Positions 58,573 through 64,000 of a DNA stretch of 64,000 bases are shown here, in pieces. The stretch is from Gracilibacillus salinarum (GTDB lineage: Bacteria > Bacillota > Bacilli > Bacillales > Amphibacillaceae): the NCBI RefSeq assembly GCF_022919575.1, contig NZ_CP095071.1, positions 4,660,001 to 4,724,000 of the forward strand. Reading direction: 5' to 3'. The notes under the pieces are model-generated. The model did not search any database, was not told the origin of the DNA, and was given only the letters and a program-made list of their open reading frames with translations. Made by a program: the position numbers and the translations under genes. Within the stretch, counting starts at the first letter, position 1. Every line of letters starts with the position of its first letter.

Positions 58573-59538
58573 ATGCAATGGAGAAAACTCGGAAATACGG
58601 AGCTAAACGTTTCCGCAATCGGTTTAGGGTGTATGGGAATGGACCATGCTTATGGCAAGCCAGCAGATCGCGGAGAAATGACTCGGTTAATTCGTAAAGC
58701 TGTTGAGTTAGGGTGTAATTTTTTTGATACAGCATTTATCTATGGTGAGTCCAATGAAGAGTTATTAGGTTATGCTCTGTCCCCTGTTAGAGATCAAGTC
58801 ATCATCGCAACGAAATTTGGAATTATCGGTCAGGAAGTCATAGACGGAACACCTCAAAATATGTTAGATAGTAAACCGGAATCAATTAGAGAACAATTAG
58901 AGGGTTCGTTACGAAGGTTAAAAGTAAATTGTATAGATTTATATTATCAGCATCGTGTCGATCCAGACGTTCCGCCAGAAACCGTAGCAGAAACGATGAG
59001 TGAATTAATAAAAGAGGGGAAAATTAAAGCGTGGGGATTATCTAATGCCCCTATTGATTATATCAGACGAGCACATGCCGTTTGCCCTATAGCAGCAATT
59101 GAAAATCAATATTCGATGATGTGGCGTGAACCAGAAAAAGAGTTATTCGATGTTTGCGAGGAATTGAATATTGCCTTTGTAGCATACAGTCCATTAGGAA
59201 ATGGATTTTTGAGTGGCAAATTCACGAAAGAAACAGAATATCAAGAGGGTGATTTTAGAAACTTCATGGGAAGATTCAGATCAGATGTTATCGATCATAA
59301 TAAGGCGTTATTAGATGTAATTGCGGAAGTAGCTAAACAAAAAAATGCAACTTCTGCTCAAGTTGTCCTTGCGTGGGAATTAGCTCAAAAACCTTTCATC
59401 ATTCCTATACCTGGAACTACGAAGATACACAGATTAGAGGAGAATTTAGCTGGTGCAAACATAGCATTATTACCTGCAGAATTGGAAAGTATAAACGATG
59501 CTTTAGCACAAATTGATATCGATGAAACGCACTTTTAA
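58573..59538 (+). CDS. Aldo/keto reductase 2
   Basis: This 321-aa AKR belongs to the YhdN/AKR13-like group. It has N-terminal QWRKLGNTELNVSAIGLGCMGMDHAYG, Asp and Tyr in FFDTAFIYGESNEELLG, Lys in VIIATKFGI, His in DLYYQHRVDPDVPPE, and IPIPGTTKIHRLEENL as the cofactor loop. It lies 43 bp after merR 1 in the same direction and is probably co-transcribed. The start has GGAGGAAAC upstream. It differs clearly from AKR 1, so the two are not a recent duplication. Confidence 0.9.
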   Translation: MQWRKLGNTELNVSAIGLGCMGMDHAYGKPADRGEMTRLIRKAVELGCNFFDTAFIYGESNEELLGYALSPVRDQVIIATKFGIIGQEVIDGTPQNMLDSKPESIREQLEGSLRRLKVNCIDLYYQHRVDPDVPPETVAETMSELIKEGKIKAWGLSNAPIDYIRRAHAVCPIAAIENQYSMMWREPEKELFDVCEELNIAFVAYSPLGNGFLSGKFTKETEYQEGDFRNFMGRFRSDVIDHNKALLDVIAEVAKQKNATSAQVVLAWELAQKPFIIPIPGTTKIHRLEENLAGANIALLPAELESINDALAQIDIDETHF

Positions 59539-59618
59539 AGTAATGAGTAGCAATAGGATCGCTTTACAAATGCTATTAGGAACATATCCGTTACCGTTGA
59601 CAAAGTGAGGTGGAAAGG

Positions 59619-60038
59619 GTGCAGTACAGAATTGGTGAGTTATCTAAAATAATAGGTATAAGTGAACATACTTTAAGGTATTACGAAAAAGAGGGACTGG
59701 TAGTACCTGAAAGAGACAACAACAATATTCGACGCTATTCAGAAGATAATAAGCTATGGGCTGAGTTCATCTTGCATATGAAAGAAACCGGAATGTCTTT
59801 AGAGGATTTAAAAAAATACACTGAATTATGGGAATCCGGAGAGGAAGGGATTCAAAGTATGTTAGAAATCCTGCTTAACCACCGGTCTAACGTATTGGAA
59901 AAGTTAGAAACATATAAAAGAAACTTAGAATTATTAAATACAAAGATCGAGTTTTACCAGAGTAGTATAGAGAAAAACAAAGCAGCGGATTTATATTCTA
60001 AGTTCGTTCATAAGAAAAATAATGAAAAAAATAACTGA
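59619..60038 (+). CDS. MerR family regulator 2
   Basis: This 139-aa regulator has N-terminal QYRIGELSKIIGISEHTLRYYEKEGLVVPERD and a coiled coil (LLNHRSNVLEKLETYKRNLELLNTKIEFYQ). It shares layout with MerR 1 but has a different HTH. GTG 59619 is preferred over GTG 59610 because GAGG (59607-59610) is then 8 bases upstream. It may regulate the downstream FAD monooxygenase or act with MerR 1; no clear operator was found. Confidence 0.85.
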   Translation: MQYRIGELSKIIGISEHTLRYYEKEGLVVPERDNNNIRRYSEDNKLWAEFILHMKETGMSLEDLKKYTELWESGEEGIQSMLEILLNHRSNVLEKLETYKRNLELLNTKIEFYQSSIEKNKAADLYSKFVHKKNNEKNN

Positions 60039-60160
60039 ACCATTTTTAATCATAAAAGATGAACGGTAAGTAGCTGCGACGACGTGAGTTAGAGTAAAAT
60101 AGGAGTCGACACTGCGAAGGTGAACGAAATGAATATATTTTTGATTATAATTGATAGGAA

Positions 60161-60202
60161 GAAAAGCTGGATGCGTAACCTGTTGGTGTCATTCAGCTTT
60201 TC
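60161..60202. terminator. Terminator after merR 2
   Basis: GAAAAGCTGGATG pairs with CATTCAGCTTTTC, with T and A runs on both strands. The rest of the 60039-60334 gap holds a possible promoter TTGGAT-18-TATAAT (60231-60260) for the next gene. Confidence 0.7.
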
Positions 60203-60334
60203 GTTATGTCTTAAAGTTTTTGTGCAATAATTGGATAACACCTTAGGAACATTTTATAATGGAGGAAGAAACACATGCTGCTGTTTCGACTTAGTAAACT
60301 AAATTCCTCGCAAGGATGAAGAGGTGATATGGAT

Positions 60335-61495
60335 ATGAAAGTACTGATAGTGGGCGGAGGGATTGCTGGCTTAACGTTGGCTTATTGGCTTCATAAGAAT
60401 GGTAATTCGGTTCAAATAATTGAAAAATCCAATGAACTAAGAACGGAAGGGTATATGTTGGACTTTTTTGGACCAGGCTATGATGTTGCAGAGAGAATGG
60501 GGATAATCGGTCAACTAAGACAGATCCATTATCCAATTTCAGGTTTGACCTTCTTACATAAGGGAGGAAAGAAAAAATTCAACCTGCCTTATCCGTCTTT
60601 AATGAAATTACTTGATAATCGACACTTTAATTTTATGAGAGGGGATTTGGAACAGGTTTTATTCCATCTGATAAAAGGCAGTGTAACCTTTCAATTTGGT
60701 ACATCGATAAATAAAGTTCAACAGGATAATGAGAAAGTGTATGTAACACTCAGCAATGGAAGGATCGAGACAGCGGATCTGCTGGTGGGTGCTGATGGAG
60801 TCAGGTCCCAAGTTCGTTCTATGGTGTTCGGTGAACCTCAAAGTTATATGAAACATTTAGGGTTTTATACAGCTTCATTTATTTTAGATGACACAAGTAA
60901 GTTTCAAGACTTAACAGATGCTTTTTATTCATTGTCTGCCCCGAATTTACAGGCTTCCGTATATCCAATTAGAGATGATCGGCTAGCGGCATTCTTTTTA
61001 TATCGGTCTGATAAGAAGCCGAACCGTCTGTCAATGGATGATGCAAAACAGGAAGTAAAGACTATATTTAAGGATATGGGCTGGATCGTCCCCGAGTTAC
61101 TGGAAAAGCTAGATGCTTCCACTGATTTTTATTTTGATGAAGTTTCGCAAGTGGAAATGCCGCAATGGAGCAAAAATAGAATCGTCCTTGTCGGCGATGC
61201 ATGTCAAGCTGTTTCATTAGTGGCAGGTCAAGGTGCATCGCTGGCAATGACAGGAGGTTATGTGTTAGCTGACAATTTGCAAAAGAGCAACGATGTAAGG
61301 CACGCATTAACTAAATATGAGCAGGATCTAAAACCACAAATACGTAAGACACAAGAAGCAGGGAGAAAATTCGCAAATTATTTCCTTCCTGATACGTATT
61401 TTAGCATTTTCATTAGGGATATGACGATGCGACTAAGTGTTCTTCCTGTAATCAGAAAATTGGTGAACATGAATAGTGCTCGTATTCCAAACTAA
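60335..61495 (+). CDS. FAD-dependent monooxygenase
   Basis: This 386-aa flavoprotein hydroxylase is of the PHBH/UbiH-like class A family. It has FAD motif KVLIVGGGIAGLTLAYWLHKNG at the N-terminus, the DG motif LLVGADGVRSQVRSM near residue 155, and the GD motif IVLVGDACQAVSLVAGQGASLAM near residue 285. The substrate is unknown; homologues include antibiotic and aromatic hydroxylases. Start ATG 60335 is preferred over ATG 60329 because GAGGTG at 60321-60326 is properly spaced. Confidence 0.87.
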   Translation: MKVLIVGGGIAGLTLAYWLHKNGNSVQIIEKSNELRTEGYMLDFFGPGYDVAERMGIIGQLRQIHYPISGLTFLHKGGKKKFNLPYPSLMKLLDNRHFNFMRGDLEQVLFHLIKGSVTFQFGTSINKVQQDNEKVYVTLSNGRIETADLLVGADGVRSQVRSMVFGEPQSYMKHLGFYTASFILDDTSKFQDLTDAFYSLSAPNLQASVYPIRDDRLAAFFLYRSDKKPNRLSMDDAKQEVKTIFKDMGWIVPELLEKLDASTDFYFDEVSQVEMPQWSKNRIVLVGDACQAVSLVAGQGASLAMTGGYVLADNLQKSNDVRHALTKYEQDLKPQIRKTQEAGRKFANYFLPDTYFSIFIRDMTMRLSVLPVIRKLVNMNSARIPN

Positions 61496-61550
61496 TAAGG
61501 TAATATAAAATCGTTAAAAGTGGAATATGTAACAAGAAAAGGAGATACCT

Positions 61551-63005
61551 ATGGATACCAGTAGTATTATCACGCTCGTTGTTTCCACCATTACCGTATT
61601 TAATATCATTTTATCTGCAGGTGTTTTGTTTTTTGAAAGAAGAGATATTGGGTACACATGGGCTTGGCTGCTTGTCCTTTTATTTATCCCGCTATTAGGA
61701 TTTGTCATCTATATATTTTTCGGTCGGAAGGTAAAACAGAAAAATTTCTACCATCTGACGGAAGAAGAGAAAGATTTTCTGCATTCCGAAGTAGATCAAC
61801 AGCTTCAATTGATTAAGGAACAGAAGCAAAAGCGTTCCTCTTATTTTCTCAAATACGCTGACTTAATTCGCATGAATTTACGTTCTTCGAATGCTCTTAT
61901 AACTACAGATAATGATATACACATTTATCATGATGGACAAGCAAAATTTGATGCATTGTTTCATGATATAAACAACGCTGCGAAAGAAATTAATATTCAA
62001 TACTATATTATTCAACCTGATGCTTTAGGGAAAAAATTACGTGATTTATTAACAGAGAAAGCGAAGAGTGGTGTGAAAGTCAGATTATTATATGATGAAA
62101 TCGGTTCAAAGAAAATTTCGCCTCATTTCTTTCAATCGTTGAGAGCGGTTGGTGGAGAAGTAGAGGTGTTTTTTCCTTCGGTAATCAGACCGGTCAATTT
62201 CCGTATTAACAACCGCAACCATCGTAAATTATGTATTATCGATGGCGAAGTTGCCTACATTGGTGGATTTAATATTGGTGATGAATATCTAGGTCACAAC
62301 AAGAAATTTGGTTATTGGCGGGACACACACTTGCGGATTGCTGGTCACGCGGTCAACGATATTCAAGTAAGATTTTTTCTTGATTGGCGACAGGCGGCTA
62401 AACATAGGAAAGGGTCCTCTGATAACTTTTTATTTAATCAGGCTACAGCAAAAGGCGATATTCCAGTGCAAATCGTTTCCAGTGGTCCCAATTCCAGAAC
62501 CGAGCATTTAAAAAACATGTATATCAAATTGATTCAAGGTGCAAAAGAAACAGTTGTTATTCAAACCCCTTATTTCATTCCCGATAACAGTTTTATGGAT
62601 GCTTGTAAGATGGCACTTCTATCTGGTATTGACCTGCAAATTATGATTCCAAATAAGCCAGACCATGTCTTTGTATACTGGGCAACGTGGGCACATGCTG
62701 CAGAATTATTGGATTATGGAGCGGAAATTTTGTTGTATGAGAAAGGTTTTCTACACGCTAAGACTATCGTAGTAGATCAGGAAGTAGCGTCCGTTGGAAC
62801 GATGAATATTGATTCGAGAAGCTTCCGGTTGAATTTTGAAGTCAATGCCATTGTATACCAGCAAAAAATTGCAAAGCAGCTATATGATATGTTTCAGGAA
62901 GACCGTACATACTGCTCAGCGTTAACGATTGACAGATATAAGAAAAGATCTGCTATTGTTAAAATAAAAGAAGGTGTTTCGAGGCTCTTATCCCCGATAT
63001 TATAG
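61551..63005 (+). CDS. cls: Cardiolipin synthase
   Basis: This phospholipase D-type enzyme joins two phosphatidylglycerol molecules into cardiolipin. It has 484 aa with two N-terminal membrane helices (IITLVVSTITVFNIILSAGV and WAWLLVLLFIPLLGFVIYIFF) and two HKD motifs, NHRKLCIIDGEVAYIGGFN near residue 224 and FLHAKTIVVDQEVASVGTMN near residue 400. Bacilli usually carry several cls paralogues (ClsA, YwjE, YwiE) and which one this is cannot be decided. The ribosome-binding site is AAAGGAG. Confidence 0.93.
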   Translation: MDTSSIITLVVSTITVFNIILSAGVLFFERRDIGYTWAWLLVLLFIPLLGFVIYIFFGRKVKQKNFYHLTEEEKDFLHSEVDQQLQLIKEQKQKRSSYFLKYADLIRMNLRSSNALITTDNDIHIYHDGQAKFDALFHDINNAAKEINIQYYIIQPDALGKKLRDLLTEKAKSGVKVRLLYDEIGSKKISPHFFQSLRAVGGEVEVFFPSVIRPVNFRINNRNHRKLCIIDGEVAYIGGFNIGDEYLGHNKKFGYWRDTHLRIAGHAVNDIQVRFFLDWRQAAKHRKGSSDNFLFNQATAKGDIPVQIVSSGPNSRTEHLKNMYIKLIQGAKETVVIQTPYFIPDNSFMDACKMALLSGIDLQIMIPNKPDHVFVYWATWAHAAELLDYGAEILLYEKGFLHAKTIVVDQEVASVGTMNIDSRSFRLNFEVNAIVYQQKIAKQLYDMFQEDRTYCSALTIDRYKKRSAIVKIKEGVSRLLSPIL

Positions 63006-63112
63006 TACTGAATGTTATCTTTTCTTCATGGTGAGCATTATTTGTCTGCTATTTATTGAATGTATACTGATTTTTTATCGTTTTAGCTATGAACTTTTGA
63101 TATCCTTTAGTC

Positions 63113-63126
63113 ATAAAGCGTTTTCA
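63113..63126 (+). promoter_or_regulatory. cre-like site upstream of the GH28 gene
   Basis: ATAAAGCGTTTTCA matches the CcpA cre consensus at about 12 of 14 positions and lies 55 bp before the start codon, consistent with repression by preferred sugars. Confidence 0.6.
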
Positions 63127-63180
63127 ATATTGTTGTATTTGTAATATTTTACAAAAACAGCTCTGAAAGGATGTCTAAAA

Positions 63181-64000
63181 TGGATCAATTAAGTAACCGT
63201 AAAGATGAAATTCCGCGTAATCTGATATCACCACCCGCATCCCAAACAGAATCAAGTATTGCGCTTGTTTGGGACAAGCCAGAGGTAAAAACCGAAATCA
63301 GTTATTATCAAATTTATAGGAATGCTGAACTACTTAGTACCAGCCGAAGTACTGATTATACAGTCATTGATCTTCTTCCTGATCAGCAATATGAGTTTTA
63401 TATCAAAACTGTTTTTAAGAATGGTAACATATCTGCAAAAAGTAAAACGATCAAAATCGATACAAAACCGGACAGTATTTGCTATGATATTACCTCTTTT
63501 GGTGCTAAAGGAGATGGAAAGACATTAAATACAGAAGCCATTCAACGAGCAATAGATGCATGCTGTGAAGGTGGTAAAGTATATATTCCTCAAGGAGTAT
63601 TTGTATCAGGCGCGATATTTCTTAAGAGCAACATGACCCTCTATGTTGAAAAAGGAGGAGAATTACTAGGAAGCAGTGACACCGCAAATTATCCTTTAAT
63701 AACGTATCGATGGGAAGGGAGAGAAACTCTTTGTTATGCAAGTTTAATTAATACGAACGTTGATGGTGATGAGAGGTTAGAATCTGTTGTAATTGAGGGC
63801 CAGGGAACCATTAACGCTAATGGCAGTGCGTTACGTAAAAAAGAAATTAGTGAAGAAAAAGGTAAACCTGGCCGAGCAGTATGCATTCGGAACACAGATT
63901 ATTTTTACATGAAGGATATTACAGTCAGACAATCACCTGCATGGTGTGTTCATTTTATTTATTGCAATCACGGTAGTGTTAATAATGTGAAAGTTCATAC
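63181..64000 (+). CDS. Glycoside hydrolase family 28 (polygalacturonase-like), partial
   Basis: This gene runs past the window end; 273 codons are visible. Residues about 12-100 form a fibronectin type III-like domain (SIALVWDKPEVKTEISYYQIYRN, LLPDQQYEFYIKTVF). From residue about 103 a right-handed beta-helix GH28 enzyme begins: DITSFGAKGDGKTLNTEAIQRAIDAC, GGKVYIPQGVFVSGAIFLKSNMTLYVEKGGELLGS, VVIEGQGTINANGS. The catalytic Asp motifs lie beyond the edge. No signal peptide is present, so an intracellular oligogalacturonide hydrolase is likely. AAAGGATG precedes the ATG. It is probably carbon-catabolite controlled. Confidence 0.85.

Noticed and set aside
60275..60319. A 14-codon leader peptide (GGAGGAAG before ATG) upstream of the FAD monooxygenase
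   Set aside because: The GGAGG directly follows the probable -10 TATAAT, so it would lie upstream of the transcript start; without another promoter it cannot serve as a ribosome-binding site.

Overview
The window is one stretch of a low-GC Gram-positive chromosome, almost certainly a Bacillaceae member of the Gracilibacillus/Oceanobacillus/Virgibacillus type. The evidence is gene order: uvrB-uvrA, PspC-yvlD, hprK-lgt-ppaX-yvoF, trxB-rapZ-yvcK-whiA-crh, clpP, cggR-gapA-pgk-tpiA-gpmI-eno and secG-est-rnr-smpB-ssrA all follow the Bacillus subtilis arrangement. Bacillithiol synthesis (bshB2), Crh and a CtsR box also fit. The genus is an inference; no rRNA is present.

Layout. 1-5.5 kb: end of uvrB, uvrA, yojF-bshB2 and two small membrane genes. 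5.6-7.9 kb: a palindromic repeat interrupted by an IS110/IS1111-type element that carries a probable guide (bridge/seek) RNA. 8.1-18.1 kb: carbon-control and envelope genes (hprK, lgt, ppaX, acyltransferase, panE-like, TPR protein, trxB, rapZ, yvcK, whiA, crh). 18.4-21.9 kb: small ORFs, an SDR, tRNA-Arg(CCG), clpP under a CtsR box and another repeat copy. 22.0-29.8 kb: a sulfur operon behind two tandem SAM-I riboswitches, encoding a MetY-type sulfhydrylase fused to a CoA-binding domain, an SsuABC-like transporter and an acyl/acetyl-CoA synthetase; a third SAM-I riboswitch precedes a degenerate FMN-enzyme homologue. 29.9-38.6 kb: ldh, a glutaredoxin-like gene and the CggR-controlled glycolytic operon. 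39-42 kb: Fur-type iron-siderophore uptake genes. 43.3-46.4 kb: ptsHI and a lipase-like hydrolase. 46.5-51.3 kb: secG-est-rnr-smpB-ssrA. 51.6-57 kb: an AT-rich accessory segment with a two-gene McrBC-like restriction module, decayed IS and MITE remnants and a chimeric DinB fragment. 57-64 kb: two aldo/keto reductases and two MerR regulators, an FAD monooxygenase, cardiolipin synthase and a GH28 pectin enzyme cut by the window end.

The two most striking items are RNA based. First, the tmRNA gene is split in its T-loop by a 272-bp ORF-less group I intron. Second, the IS1111-like element has a non-coding region whose segments match its own target site (9 nt) and its own end (8 nt), in the strand sense expected of a guide RNA. 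Its target lies inside a dispersed repeat family with terminal inverted repeats, present here in about six recognisable copies plus several remnants.

Many genes converge on carbon flow. HprK, Crh, HPr, EI, YvcK, CggR, the lower glycolytic enzymes, Ldh and two candidate cre sites (upstream of crh and of the GH28 gene) all lie within this 64 kb.
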